Shown here piece after piece: positions 53,884-61,780 of a stretch of 61,780 nucleotides of DNA. Origin of the DNA: Mariprofundus sp. KV. GTDB lineage: Bacteria > Pseudomonadota > Zetaproteobacteria > Mariprofundales > Mariprofundaceae. Under the pieces are notes generated by a model that saw nothing but the letters and a program-made list of their open reading frames with translations, did not search any database and was not told where the DNA came from. How positions within the stretch are numbered: position 1 is the stretch's first letter; every line of letters begins with the position of its first letter. The DNA lies in assembly GCF_013387475.1 (NCBI RefSeq), contig NZ_VWNB01000015.1:1-61780 (forward strand). Reading direction: 5' to 3'. The position numbers and the translations under genes were made by a program.

Positions 53884-55337
53884 CAGCTGATCAGCTGCCT
53901 GTATAGCTCGGCATAATCACTGGCGGAGGCTTCCCATGATGAGTCGCGTTTCAGAGCATTGCTGCGCATGCGCGCCCAGATGGTTTTGTTGCCATATAGC
54001 GAGATGGCGTACTCGACAGCCTCGTCAAAGGCCTCAGGTGTAGCATCTGTGAAGTGGATGCCGGTTGCTGTGCCCCGACTAACTTTGTGATCGGTAACGG
54101 TATCTTTCAGGCCACCTGTTGCGCGTACCACAGGTACTGTACCATAGCGCATGGCCATCAATTGCCCTAGTCCGCACGGTTCAAAACGCGATGGCATCAG
54201 GAAGATGTCACCACCGGCATAGATCTGGCGGGCCAGTGTTTCATTAAAGCCGCGCCAGAAGAACATCTGTTTGGGGTTGGCATCGGCAATCTGATGCAGG
54301 GCATGTTCACTGTGTGGGTCACCGGAACCCAGAATGCCCAGTTGATAGCCGCGATCAAGCCACCGTTGTGCATTGGCCAGCAGCAGATCAATACCTTTCT
54401 GATCCGCCAGCCGGGAGATAAGTACCATCAGCGGTGTATCAGCCGATACCTGCAGTCCGAACTCCTTCTGCAGCTCCTCTTTGCACAGTTTTTTGCCAGC
54501 AGTACTGCCGGCTTTGTAGTTGCTGATCAGTGTTTTGTCGGTAGATGGGTCCCAGTCGTCAATATCCAGCCCATTGACGATACCGGTAAGTTTACCTGTG
54601 TGATGCTGCAGGAAGCCCTCCAGCTCACAGCCATATTCAGGTGTCAGGATCTCTTCGGCATAGGAGGGGCTGACGGTGGTGATGGCATCGGCTGAGGCGA
54701 TGCCGGCCTTCATGCAGTTGATCTGGTGGTGAAATTCGAAATCACCCGGATGGAAATGGTGGCTGGGGATGCCAAGACGATGAATCCACTCCGGCGAGAA
54801 GTTGCCCTGATAGGCGAGGTTATGAATGGTATAAACCGTTTTGGCCTGAGCAATAGCGGGGTGGTGCTGGTACTGTGTTTTAAGCAGTACCGGAATCATG
54901 CCGGTCTGCCAGTCGTGGCAGTGAATGATATCCACCTTTTTGCCAGGCATGGCTGCCGCTTCCAGTGCGACACGATCAAAGAGCAGGAAGCGCAGCAGGT
55001 TGTCTTCATAGGCGCCACCGGGCGGGCCGTAGATACCTTCGCGGTCATAGAGATCATCCTGCTCGATGAGAATATAGTGCAGACCACTGATCTCGGCCTG
55101 ATGCAGAGGGCACTGGCGCTGCACACCATCGGCCCACATCTCGATGGAGGTATGCAGCGGTTTTGTACTGATACCGTTTTTTTCGAGCTCTCTGCGATAG
55201 AAGGGCAGAATCACCGTAACCTTGTGGCCGATGTGCTGCAGTGCATGCGGCAGTGAACCTGCCACATCAGCTAATCCTCCCGTTTTTGCGAGCGGTGACG
55301 CTTCCGATGCGATAAATACAATATTCAGCTCAGCCAT
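53883..55337 (-). CDS. glgA: Glycogen synthase
   Basis: A 484-aa GT5 glycosyltransferase that adds glucose from ADP-glucose to alpha-1,4-glucan. The N-terminal donor loop is KTGGLADVAGSLP; the C-terminal GT-B domain has VLISRLADQKGIDLL and the EPCGLGQLMAMRYG motif. GGGAGAGG lies just before ATG 55337, so the longer frame to 55370 is rejected. No glgC (ADP-glucose supply) or glgB (branching) is in the window. The gene leads a glgA-glk-yigZ operon. Confidence 0.96.
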   Translation of the reverse strand: MAELNIVFIASEASPLAKTGGLADVAGSLPHALQHIGHKVTVILPFYRRELEKNGISTKPLHTSIEMWADGVQRQCPLHQAEISGLHYILIEQDDLYDREGIYGPPGGAYEDNLLRFLLFDRVALEAAAMPGKKVDIIHCHDWQTGMIPVLLKTQYQHHPAIAQAKTVYTIHNLAYQGNFSPEWIHRLGIPSHHFHPGDFEFHHQINCMKAGIASADAITTVSPSYAEEILTPEYGCELEGFLQHHTGKLTGIVNGLDIDDWDPSTDKTLISNYKAGSTAGKKLCKEELQKEFGLQVSADTPLMVLISRLADQKGIDLLLANAQRWLDRGYQLGILGSGDPHSEHALHQIADANPKQMFFWRGFNETLARQIYAGGDIFLMPSRFEPCGLGQLMAMRYGTVPVVRATGGLKDTVTDHKVSRGTATGIHFTDATPEAFDEAVEYAISLYGNKTIWARMRSNALKRDSSWEASASDYAELYRQLIS

Positions 55338-55501
55338 TTGACCTCTCCCCTGACATCGCCATCCTAGCATGGCTGTTGCCTCTCATAAACATGTTGTGCG
55401 TCTATTTCATAGTTTGAATCCTGAGCTGACTAGGTTTAGCCTGTGCAGAGGCTGAGCCATACACTTCTGGTCATCCGTTCATCAGCGGTAAGGGGGGATA
55501 A

Positions 55502-57148
55502 GTGTCTGAACTGACGCAAACAGCAGCATGGAAAAAACTGGCAGTACACGCCGAAGCGATGAAAAAGGTACATATGCGCGATCTCTTTGCCGATGATCCG
55601 CAACGCTTTGATAAATTCTCCCTGCATTTCGGCGATACGCTTGTCGACTACTCCAAAAACATTCTTACCGAAGAGACCCGTGATCTGCTACTCGATCTGG
55701 CGCGTGAACGTGATGTTCAGGGCTGGACAGAGCGCATGTTCGCTGGCGAAAAGATTAACAACACAGAAGACAGGGCCGTGCTGCATACGGCACTGCGCAA
55801 CCGCTCCAACCGTCCGGTGATGGTAGATGGCCATGATGTGATGCCTGATGTGAATCGGGTACTGGCGCAGATGCGCAGCTTTACCGAATCGGTGCGCTCC
55901 GGTGAGTGGCTGGGAAGTACAGGCAAACCGATCACCGATGTGGTCAATATCGGTATCGGTGGCTCGGATCTGGGGCCGGTCATGGTGAGTGCCGCTCTGA
56001 CTCCCTATGGCCGTGACAAGATTCATATGCATTTTGTCTCCAATGTTGATGGTACGCATATGGTTGAGACGCTCAGGCATCTCTCCCGCGAAACCACGCT
56101 GTTTGTCATTGTCTCCAAAACATTTACCACCCAGGAGACCATCACCAATGCGCGCACAGCGCGTGACTGGTTTCTCACGCGAGGTGGTAGTAAAACAGCG
56201 GTTGCCCAGCACTTTGTCGCCGTCTCAACCAATGCCAAGGCGGTCTCTGCATTCGGCATTGATACCGCCAACATGTTTGAGTTCTGGGACTGGGTGGGTG
56301 GTCGTTATTCGCTCTGGAGTGCGGTAGGCCTCTCCATTGCGCTCTATCTCGGCATGGATCATTTCGAGGAGCTGTTAGAGGGTGCTCATGAGATGGATGA
56401 GCATTTCCGCACGGCGCCATTTGAGGAGAATATACCGGTTATGCTGGCCATGCTCGGTGTCTGGTATAATAATTTCTTTGATGCCGATTCGCATGCCATG
56501 CTGCCGTATGATCAGTATATGCATCGATTTGCTGCCTACTTCCAGCAGGGTGATATGGAGAGTAACGGTAAGCGGGTAACCCGCAGCGGCGAAGCTGTAG
56601 ACTACTCGACCGGTCCGATTATCTGGGGCGAACCGGGCACCAATGGGCAGCACGCCTTCTATCAGCTGATTCATCAGGGTACCAAGCTGATCCCGTGTGA
56701 TTTTCTGGCGCCGGTAGAGACCAAAAACCCGGTGGGGCGTCACCATCCGATGCTGCTCTCCAACTTTTTCGCCCAGACTGAAGCGTTGATGGTTGGAAAG
56801 ACCGAAGACGAGGTGCGTGAAGAGCTTGAGGCTGAAGGTTTAAGCGGCGAAGCGCTGGAGGCACTGTTGCCGCATAAGGTGTTCCCCGGCAATAAGCCGA
56901 CCAACTCCATCCTGTTTCAGAAGTTGACGCCGAAAGCGCTTGGAAGCCTGTTGGCGATGTATGAGCATAAGATCTTTGTGCAGAGTGTGATCTGGGATCT
57001 TAATGCCTATGATCAGTGGGGCGTTGAACTTGGTAAACAGCTGGCCAGGAAAATCCTTCCTGAACTGGACGATTTTGAAGAGACAACCAACCATGATGCA
57101 TCGACCAATGGTCTGATTAACTATTACAAAGAGCACCGGAAGGAGTAG
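55502..57148 (+). CDS. pgi: Glucose-6-phosphate isomerase
   Basis: Pgi interconverts glucose-6-phosphate and fructose-6-phosphate, linking the glycogen module to the fructose phosphate genes. The 548-aa protein has [13 protein letters not shown], the signature [13 protein letters not shown], the active-site region [14 protein letters not shown] and the C-terminal signature [19 protein letters not shown]. It uses a GTG start at 55502 with AAGGGGGG upstream, and diverges from glgA. Confidence 0.97.
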   Translation: MSELTQTAAWKKLAVHAEAMKKVHMRDLFADDPQRFDKFSLHFGDTLVDYSKNILTEETRDLLLDLARERDVQGWTERMFAGEKINNTEDRAVLHTALRNRSNRPVMVDGHDVMPDVNRVLAQMRSFTESVRSGEWLGSTGKPITDVVNIGIGGSDLGPVMVSAALTPYGRDKIHMHFVSNVDGTHMVETLRHLSRETTLFVIVSKTFTTQETITNARTARDWFLTRGGSKTAVAQHFVAVSTNAKAVSAFGIDTANMFEFWDWVGGRYSLWSAVGLSIALYLGMDHFEELLEGAHEMDEHFRTAPFEENIPVMLAMLGVWYNNFFDADSHAMLPYDQYMHRFAAYFQQGDMESNGKRVTRSGEAVDYSTGPIIWGEPGTNGQHAFYQLIHQGTKLIPCDFLAPVETKNPVGRHHPMLLSNFFAQTEALMVGKTEDEVREELEAEGLSGEALEALLPHKVFPGNKPTNSILFQKLTPKALGSLLAMYEHKIFVQSVIWDLNAYDQWGVELGKQLARKILPELDDFEETTNHDASTNGLINYYKEHRKE

Positions 57149-57213
57149 GGGCGACTGTGCACCTTTGACGTCTTAATGTGATGTTATTATCCTCTCATTT
57201 TACGGGGTGAATC

Positions 57214-57450
57214 ATGGATAAAAGCAAGGCTAAGCAGGCAACCATCTATTTTGATGAAAATATTCACAAGGCGTTACGGCTACGGGCAGCAGGAACGGAT
57301 CGTTCCATTTCCGATATTGTCAATGAAGCGGTCTGTAACATGCTGGCAGAGGATCAGAAGAACCTGATGGCCTTTGAAGCACAGGATTATGAGCCGGTCA
57401 TCAACTATGAAGATCTGCTCAATGATTTGAAGTCCGAAGGCAAAATTTAG
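57214..57450 (+). CDS. Ribbon-helix-helix (CopG/RelB-like) protein
   Basis: A 78-aa protein. Residues 7-45 fit the ribbon-helix-helix fold: a short beta strand QATIYFDEN, helix HKALRLRAAG and helix SISDIVNEAVCNML. The acidic tail (EPVINYEDLLNDLKSEGKI) matches the C-terminus of antitoxins of RelB/ParD type, which normally precede a RelE-like toxin. No toxin gene follows here. It may be an orphan antitoxin or a stand-alone regulator. It is 65 bp after pgi. Confidence 0.85.
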   Translation: MDKSKAKQATIYFDENIHKALRLRAAGTDRSISDIVNEAVCNMLAEDQKNLMAFEAQDYEPVINYEDLLNDLKSEGKI

Positions 57451-57501
57451 CTGCAAACAGAAGCAGTATGCCGAATGGATACGGATTCGGTTAATTGTAT
57501 G

Positions 57502-57515
57502 TTAAAAGCTTTTAA
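57502..57515. promoter_or_regulatory. 14-bp perfect palindrome, possible operator
   Basis: TTAAAAGCTTTTAA is a perfect palindrome just downstream of the ribbon-helix-helix gene and about 125 bp before the first beta-propeller gene. Symmetric AT-rich sites of this size are typical operators. Which protein binds it is unknown. Confidence 0.4.
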
Positions 57516-57517
57516 TC

Positions 57518-57585
57518 TGTGACGAAAGTCACAAAGGCTTACGAAAGTGCAGATGTATGATTCGCCTGCTTTAGGTGGGGGCCTA
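57518..57585 (+). other. Hairpin-rich leader upstream of the beta-propeller genes
   Basis: A 6-bp stem closed by a GAAA tetraloop (TGTGAC-GAAA-GTCACA, 57518-57533) is followed by a second copy of ACGAAAGT (57541-57548) and a TAGG/CCTA hairpin (57572-57585). They lie in the 189-bp gap before the propeller gene. This may be an RNA leader; I cannot fit it to the conserved core of a cyclic-di-GMP or other known riboswitch. Confidence 0.4.
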
Positions 57586-57639
57586 GTAGTTGAAGTTCTC
57601 TTCACGAAGCAGAAATAACTGTATTCAGGAGATCACGAC

Positions 57640-58734
57640 ATGAAAATCAGATACTTGCTGTCAGCCGTCGCAGTTGCAGCTATGTTGGTTCAACCCTCAC
57701 TGGCCATGAGCCAGACGATAGTCTCAAAGCCGCAGCCTCCGCTCTATCCGGTTGCCCCCTACGTTGCAGATCGGGGCGTTGAGAGTGTTTATCCCTCTGT
57801 CGCCGGACAGTTTCTGGTTTTCGGTCAGCGCAAGGGTGATGACCTCTCCATGTACCGTGTCGCCAAGACAACGCCAAATTCAGGTCGTTACCAGATGAAG
57901 AAGCTGGCGCTGCATGACTCCATGCGCTATGGCGTTGCTGTTGATGATGGCTCTATCGGTTATGTGAGTGATCGCGTCGGTCCGATCTCGGCATGGATGT
58001 GGCAGGGCAGAGGTGATGGTCAGGTCTCTATTGGCGGTATGGCTATCTACCGGGGCACCATTGCTCCATTCCACCTCAATGCCTCCAGCGATGGTAAGCT
58101 GTGGTGTTTTGATACCACATTCCAGAAGGCACGTTACAACCAGATGCTGGCAGAGTTTACCAAGTATCCGCACTCTGAACTGGTGGGTCAGCACTGGCGT
58201 ACCTACGATTCCGACAACTTCCGTTACAAACAGGGTTATGCTGCAACCAAAACGGGCAAAGAAAACCAGCTTGATGCCCCGGTACTCTACCTCTTCACAC
58301 GCAGCAGCAGCGAGATCATTATGATTCCCAATGCCTATGATGGTGCGATCTCTCCCGATGGCAAACGCATTGCATTTGTCCGGGAGACGAACGGCAACTA
58401 CGACATCTGGATGCAGGATATTGATGGTGACAACCTGATGCAGGTGACCAACTCTGAGTATGGCGATTTTGAGCCAGCCTGGAGCCCGGATGGTAAAAAA
58501 CTGGCCTTTGTCTCTAACCGTGATTCAGCGGGAGATGTTCGCAACACCTCAATCTATATGCTGGATGTCAGCAGCAATCGTGCAACGCGCCTGACCAATG
58601 CAAAAGATGCAACCGATGGCGGTCCTGCCTGGCTGGATAACGACAGTGTTGTGTTCCACTCGAACCGGACATTAAGCAATCCTCAGGGTGATACTTACAC
58701 CGGCTGGAATATCTGGAAAGTGGATATCAAGTAA
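57640..58734 (+). CDS. Secreted TolB-like beta-propeller protein
   Basis: A 364-aa protein with a signal peptide (residues 1-22, ending in LAM). Repeated PD40-type blades include GAISPDGKRIAFVRETNG, DIWMQDIDGDNLMQVTN, and FEPAWSPDGKKLAFVSNRD. This is the beta-propeller half of TolB, without the TolB N-terminal domain and away from tol-pal genes. It probably binds periplasmic or surface proteins. CAGGAG precedes the ATG. The next gene, a likely paralogue, follows immediately. Confidence 0.85.
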   Translation: MKIRYLLSAVAVAAMLVQPSLAMSQTIVSKPQPPLYPVAPYVADRGVESVYPSVAGQFLVFGQRKGDDLSMYRVAKTTPNSGRYQMKKLALHDSMRYGVAVDDGSIGYVSDRVGPISAWMWQGRGDGQVSIGGMAIYRGTIAPFHLNASSDGKLWCFDTTFQKARYNQMLAEFTKYPHSELVGQHWRTYDSDNFRYKQGYAATKTGKENQLDAPVLYLFTRSSSEIIMIPNAYDGAISPDGKRIAFVRETNGNYDIWMQDIDGDNLMQVTNSEYGDFEPAWSPDGKKLAFVSNRDSAGDVRNTSIYMLDVSSNRATRLTNAKDATDGGPAWLDNDSVVFHSNRTLSNPQGDTYTGWNIWKVDIK

Positions 58735-58757
58735 TGATCTCAAGAGGAGGTAGTAAC

Positions 58758-59825
58758 GTGATTCGCTTTGCTTTTGCTCTGGTGGCGACGCTCGTTTTAT
58801 CCTCTAATGCTTACAGTGATGATCTTCTTGACTGGTTACAGCAGGAGGTGATGGAGAGGAGTCCTGCAGCCGAAACCTCTTCATTCTCTTCTGAAAATGC
58901 CACACTGCTGACGTTGGAGTCCGGTGAGACGGAGATGTACCCAAAAATATCGCCCAACGGTAAACACCTTCTGGTGGTCTCTGGAAAGCACAACAAAAAC
59001 AGGGTAACGCGACGTCTGCTGGAGAATGGCGACCCTCTGAATGTGGTGACCGATGATCAGCGGGCTTTCCGCTCAGCCGCCTGGCACGGCCCTGAACACG
59101 CCACCTTCCTCTCTGATCGGGGTGGTGATCTGGGGGTCTGGCAGATGGGGGCCAATGGTCAGGGGGCTGTACGGCGACTCGCCCGTCTGACTGGTGAGTT
59201 TGTTGAGATGATTGTGCTTGATAGTGGGGAGTTAATCGGTGTGCGACTGCTGCCAACCTCCGGTCTGGTAAGGTCAGGCAACGTCAAAATGATCAATCAA
59301 CTGGATTTTAAAAACTGGAAGATTGCCGGTAATGAGACGCGCCTGCTGCATATCGGTAAAAATGGAGAGGAGAGCAGTCTGACGGCAGGCGTGAATCCAT
59401 CGATCTCACCTGATGGCAAGAGCATCGTTTTCTCAATGCAGACAGGCCATAGCTGGCACCTGTTTATGGTGGATGTGGATGGTTCAAATCTGATTCAGTT
59501 GACCAACTCCAACAGCATTGATGTGCAGCCAACATGGAGCCCGAATGGCAAGTGGATCGCATTCACATCCAACCGTGGTGAAGCGGGTGCCAAAATCAAA
59601 AAAGAGAACTGGGATGTATGGATGATTCGCCGTGATGGTCAGCATCTGACACGCCTTACTTCTGATGCTGCCCACGATGGCGCACCAGCAATCGGTGCCA
59701 ACGGTAGGGTTTATTATCACTCTGATCGTAAGGTGGATCGAGTCGCGAAAAAGGGTATGCATGCTGCTGGTGGCACTTCCGGGTTTCATATATGGAGTCT
59801 TCCGCTTCCGGCGATGGTTGAATAG
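58758..59825 (+). CDS. Secreted TolB-like beta-propeller protein, second copy
   Basis: A 355-aa protein with a signal peptide (MIRFAFALVATLVLSSNAYS) and PD40-type blades: NPSISPDGKSIVFSMQTGH, DVDGSNLIQLTNSNSIDVQ, and PTWSPNGKWIAFTSNRGEAG. It resembles its upstream neighbour in size and blade sequence (both have the D-x-DG-x-NL-x-Q-x-TNS block), so the two probably arose by duplication. AGAGGAGG lies before GTG 58758; this start gives a clean signal peptide, while ATG 58734 overlaps the previous stop. Confidence 0.83.
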   Translation: MIRFAFALVATLVLSSNAYSDDLLDWLQQEVMERSPAAETSSFSSENATLLTLESGETEMYPKISPNGKHLLVVSGKHNKNRVTRRLLENGDPLNVVTDDQRAFRSAAWHGPEHATFLSDRGGDLGVWQMGANGQGAVRRLARLTGEFVEMIVLDSGELIGVRLLPTSGLVRSGNVKMINQLDFKNWKIAGNETRLLHIGKNGEESSLTAGVNPSISPDGKSIVFSMQTGHSWHLFMVDVDGSNLIQLTNSNSIDVQPTWSPNGKWIAFTSNRGEAGAKIKKENWDVWMIRRDGQHLTRLTSDAAHDGAPAIGANGRVYYHSDRKVDRVAKKGMHAAGGTSGFHIWSLPLPAMVE

Positions 59826-59836
59826 ATTATTGAAGA

Positions 59837-59866
59837 AAGCAGCGACAGTTCAGGCTGTGGCTGCTT
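59837..59866. terminator. Hairpin between the convergent propeller and anti-sigma genes
   Basis: A stem AAGCAGC/GCTGCTT extended by ACAG/CTGT lies between the stops of the two convergent transcripts. On the minus strand it is followed by TTTCTT, which could support termination of the anti-sigma transcript; on the plus strand the T-tract is weak. Confidence 0.55.
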
Positions 59867-59877
59867 GTTGAAGACTT

Positions 59878-60123
59878 CTAGTTCAGCTCATCCATTGCCT
59901 TATGCAGGCGGTTGCGTTGTGAATCGGTGAGTTTGATCTCGCCATAGCGGCTTTGATGCATCAGCGCAGCTGCCTGATGCATCAGTTCAATAGCCTGCTC
60001 AAAGTTCCTGCAGTGTTTGCACACGGCCATGTGCAGATGGAATCTGAACCTCTCCCAGAGGGATAATTCTCGTTCGATACTCTCGGATGCCAGTCGCGAG
60101 ATCTCTTTACATGCGTGATTCAT
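59878..60123 (-). CDS. ZAS-type anti-sigma factor
   Basis: An 81-aa protein with the zinc anti-sigma motif H-x3-C-x2-C (HMAVCKHC, about residues 31-38) preceded by a first cysteine at position 5 (NHACKEI). There is no membrane segment, so it is a short soluble anti-sigma. The family releases its ECF sigma factor on signals such as oxidative stress. Its ATG overlaps the sigma gene stop by 4 bases, so it is made in step with its target. Confidence 0.88.
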   Translation of the reverse strand: MNHACKEISRLASESIERELSLWERFRFHLHMAVCKHCRNFEQAIELMHQAAALMHQSRYGEIKLTDSQRNRLHKAMDELN

Positions 60124-60683
60124 CGGTTTTCTCCCACGCCAAACCAGTGGATCTCAAGACATTTTCGCAGTGCAAGGCGCGCCCGGTGCAGAAGAACATG
60201 CAGATTGGTCGCTGTAATACCGCAACTCTTACAGACAGTTTCCGTGTCATCACCGCTGATGTCACGCAGCCGGAAAATAAGGCGCTGTTTTTCAGGAAGT
60301 TTACTTACACATTTTTCAAGTACGTTATTGAACTGCTCGTTGCGACAGAGGCTCTCAGGATTTTCATTCCATGCATGCGGGGCTTCACTCCAGCTGCCAT
60401 CGTTGTTGAAGTAGGCAGTGGTAGGATCGCTACTCACGTTATCACTCAGGTTTCGCTCACGGATCTCTTTGCGGATGTGATCGATGATTTTATGTTTGAG
60501 AATGCCGGTCAACCACGTTCGAATGGTAGATTGGCCGGCAAAAGTAGTGTGACTTTTCCAGGCTGCAAGCAGTGTCTCCTGCAGAAGATCAGCAGCAATC
60601 TCCTCACTGTGAACACGTGACATCGCATAACGGTAGAGATAATCGCCATGTTCATTGATCCATTGGTGCGGGTCAGAGTGCAT
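60120..60683 (-). CDS. ECF RNA polymerase sigma factor
   Basis: A 187-aa group 4 sigma factor. Region 2 is YRYAMSRVHSEEIAADLLQETLLAAW, here seen at residues about 17-42, and region 4 is LPEKQRLIFRLRDISGDDTE followed by a helix-turn-helix (VCKSCGITATNLHVLLHRAR). It is first in a two-gene operon with the ZAS anti-sigma. Its regulon is not visible; the convergent propeller genes are on the other strand. Confidence 0.92.
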   Translation of the reverse strand: MHSDPHQWINEHGDYLYRYAMSRVHSEEIAADLLQETLLAAWKSHTTFAGQSTIRTWLTGILKHKIIDHIRKEIRERNLSDNVSSDPTTAYFNNDGSWSEAPHAWNENPESLCRNEQFNNVLEKCVSKLPEKQRLIFRLRDISGDDTETVCKSCGITATNLHVLLHRARLALRKCLEIHWFGVGENR

Positions 60684-60812
60684 AAGATGATTCTGGTCAC
60701 ATGATGCGTTATCATCAATAACTATATTACTTCAGATATTCCGGTTTCTTAATCTGATGTTTTATTCTCTTCGCTTGGCTTCTTTTTTGGATAGCTTCAG
60801 CACTAAAATGAA

Positions 60813-61619
60813 ATGGGAGCGATGGAACATTCCACTATGCAGAAATCTATAGGTGTATTCGACTCCGGTGTTGGCGGGCTCTCCGTGTTGACGCATATTC
60901 ATCAGTATCTGAGCTCCGAATCATTGATCTATGTGGCTGACTCCGCCTTTATGCCTTATGGCTGCAAAAGCCCGGCAGAGGTGAGCGAGCGCTGCATTAA
61001 GATCTCTGACTTTCTCGTAGCGCAGGGGGCGCAGGCGATCGTCGTGGCTTGCAATACGGCTACTGCCGTGGCGGTCAATCTGCTCAGGGCTCGCTATACT
61101 ATTCCTGTCATCGGTATGGAACCTGCGCTTAAACCGGCTGTAACACATAGTCGCACAGGTGTGGTGGCTGTACTGGCCACCAGTGGTACAGTGAGTAGTG
61201 AACGGTTCAATAGCCTGAAAGCGCGCTTTGCTGCCGATGCCAGACTGCTGGTTCAACCCTGTCCCGGACTGGTGGAGCGCATCGAGTCGGGTGATCTTGC
61301 GGGAGAGGAGACCCGAGCCATGTTAACCGCTTATCTCAAGCCGTTGTTGGAGCAGGGGGTTGATACTATTGTTCTCGGCTGTACCCACTACCCCTATGTG
61401 ATACCTCTGATTACTGAGATTGCAGGTGATAACGTCTCTATTCTTGATACCGGCGATGCCATTGCGCGTGAACTGAAGCGGCAACTTCAGCTGCGCGGCA
61501 GCGTTCATCAGGAGCAGCAGAGTGGGGGCGTTGAGTTCTGGAGTACAGGCAGCCCAAATCAGACATTGATCTCCCGACTATGGGGGCAGCCTGTGCACGT
61601 GGGTCAACTTGACATCTGA
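60813..61619 (+). CDS. murI: Glutamate racemase
   Basis: MurI makes D-glutamate for peptidoglycan. The 268-aa sequence has the N-terminal IGVFDSGVGGLSVL, the first catalytic cysteine in VACNTATA, and the second in LGCTHYPYV. The start is uncertain: in-frame ATGs occur at 60813, 60822 and 60837. The last would give MQKSIGVFDSG, closest to family N-termini, while GGGAG lies just before the middle one. The gene is flanked by the divergent sigma operon and the window edge. Confidence 0.93.
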   Translation: MGAMEHSTMQKSIGVFDSGVGGLSVLTHIHQYLSSESLIYVADSAFMPYGCKSPAEVSERCIKISDFLVAQGAQAIVVACNTATAVAVNLLRARYTIPVIGMEPALKPAVTHSRTGVVAVLATSGTVSSERFNSLKARFAADARLLVQPCPGLVERIESGDLAGEETRAMLTAYLKPLLEQGVDTIVLGCTHYPYVIPLITEIAGDNVSILDTGDAIARELKRQLQLRGSVHQEQQSGGVEFWSTGSPNQTLISRLWGQPVHVGQLDI

Positions 61620-61765
61620 TTATTTTATGCACTGCAGTATAAATTGATGATTACACTGCTGTCCGGTTAAAGATTTAGCAGTAAGAAAGTAGGCCTGAAT
61701 TCCCAACGTTTGTGGTACATTTGTAGTTGTCGAGACAGCAAATTTACCGCGCGGAGAACCCAGGC

Positions 61766-61780
61766 CATGAAGCACACTAA
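61766..61780 (+). CDS. Possible start of a gene at the right edge
   Basis: The last 15 bases read ATG AAG CAC ACT AA, preceded by GCGGAGA about 11 bases upstream. Only four full codons are visible, so nothing can be said about the product. The 146-bp stretch before it has no other gene. Confidence 0.3.
   Translation, partial: HEAH

Noticed and set aside
57518-57600. Cyclic-di-GMP-I riboswitch
   Set aside because: CGAAAG loops looked suggestive, but the conserved core (GGCAAACC, GGACGCAAAGCC) is absent.
57451-57639. RelE-type toxin after the ribbon-helix-helix gene
   Set aside because: No open frame of suitable length exists in the gap on the plus strand, and the next gene is an unrelated propeller protein.

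Overview
This window looks like chromosomal DNA of a Gram-negative, probably autotrophic proteobacterium. The support is: LPS-type cell architecture genes (SPOR proteins, MtgA, TolB-like proteins), the proteobacterial rpmF-plsX-fabH-fabD-fabG-acpP-fabF order, several redox membrane proteins, and a block of Calvin cycle/gluconeogenesis genes (glpX, tkt, gap, pgk, pyk, class II fba) next to a probable PPi-dependent phosphofructokinase. An iron-oxidising Zetaproteobacterium (Mariprofundus-like) would fit, but that is inference; no RuBisCO, phosphoribulokinase, rRNA or tRNA is present to settle it.

Layout. 1-123: end of an IS5-type insertion sequence. 260-1869: mtgA and a membrane monoheme cytochrome c on the minus strand. 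2131-9631: plus-strand yceD-rpmF-plsX-fab cluster ending in a pabB/trpE-type gene. 9826-20021: mostly minus-strand housekeeping genes (Tim44-like, DciA-like, HIT, PhnA, PstS-like, methyltransferases, Kef-type antiporter, hisI-hisE, hemL). 20118-32039: two SPOR-domain membrane proteins, an HDOD/metallo-beta-lactamase pair, a DASS anion transporter, dtd, a UMF1-type transporter, and lemA with an M48 peptidase. 32061-34799: hybrid histidine kinase. 34966-45296: central carbon cluster with the divergent PPi-PFK. 45535-47957: HD-GYP protein and a DUF5610-like protein. 48252-49660: cytochrome b561-like protein paired with a secreted, cysteine-poor formylglycine-generating-enzyme-fold protein. 49779-57148: glycogen and hexose module (glgP, glk, glgA, pgi, plus yigZ). 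57214-60683: orphan ribbon-helix-helix protein, two secreted beta-propeller proteins, and a convergent ECF sigma/ZAS anti-sigma pair. 60813-61619: murI.

How the genes work together. The fab block makes acyl-ACP for membrane lipids. The carbon block interconverts triose phosphates, fructose bisphosphate and pentose phosphates, and the glgA/glgP/glk/pgi block stores and mobilises the resulting hexose as glycogen. Signalling proteins (HDOD, HD-GYP, hybrid kinase, ECF sigma) are scattered and have no obvious dedicated targets beside them.

No CRISPR array, prophage or defence island was seen. The least explained parts are the b561/FGE-fold pair with its hairpin-rich leader, the propeller pair facing the ECF/ZAS pair, the PstS-like gene with an unknown secreted partner, and the 15-bp tandem repeat inside a SPOR protein. 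Many start codons are GTG or TTG; where a ribosome binding site decided the start, this is stated. Gene calls come from reading motifs by eye, not from database searches.
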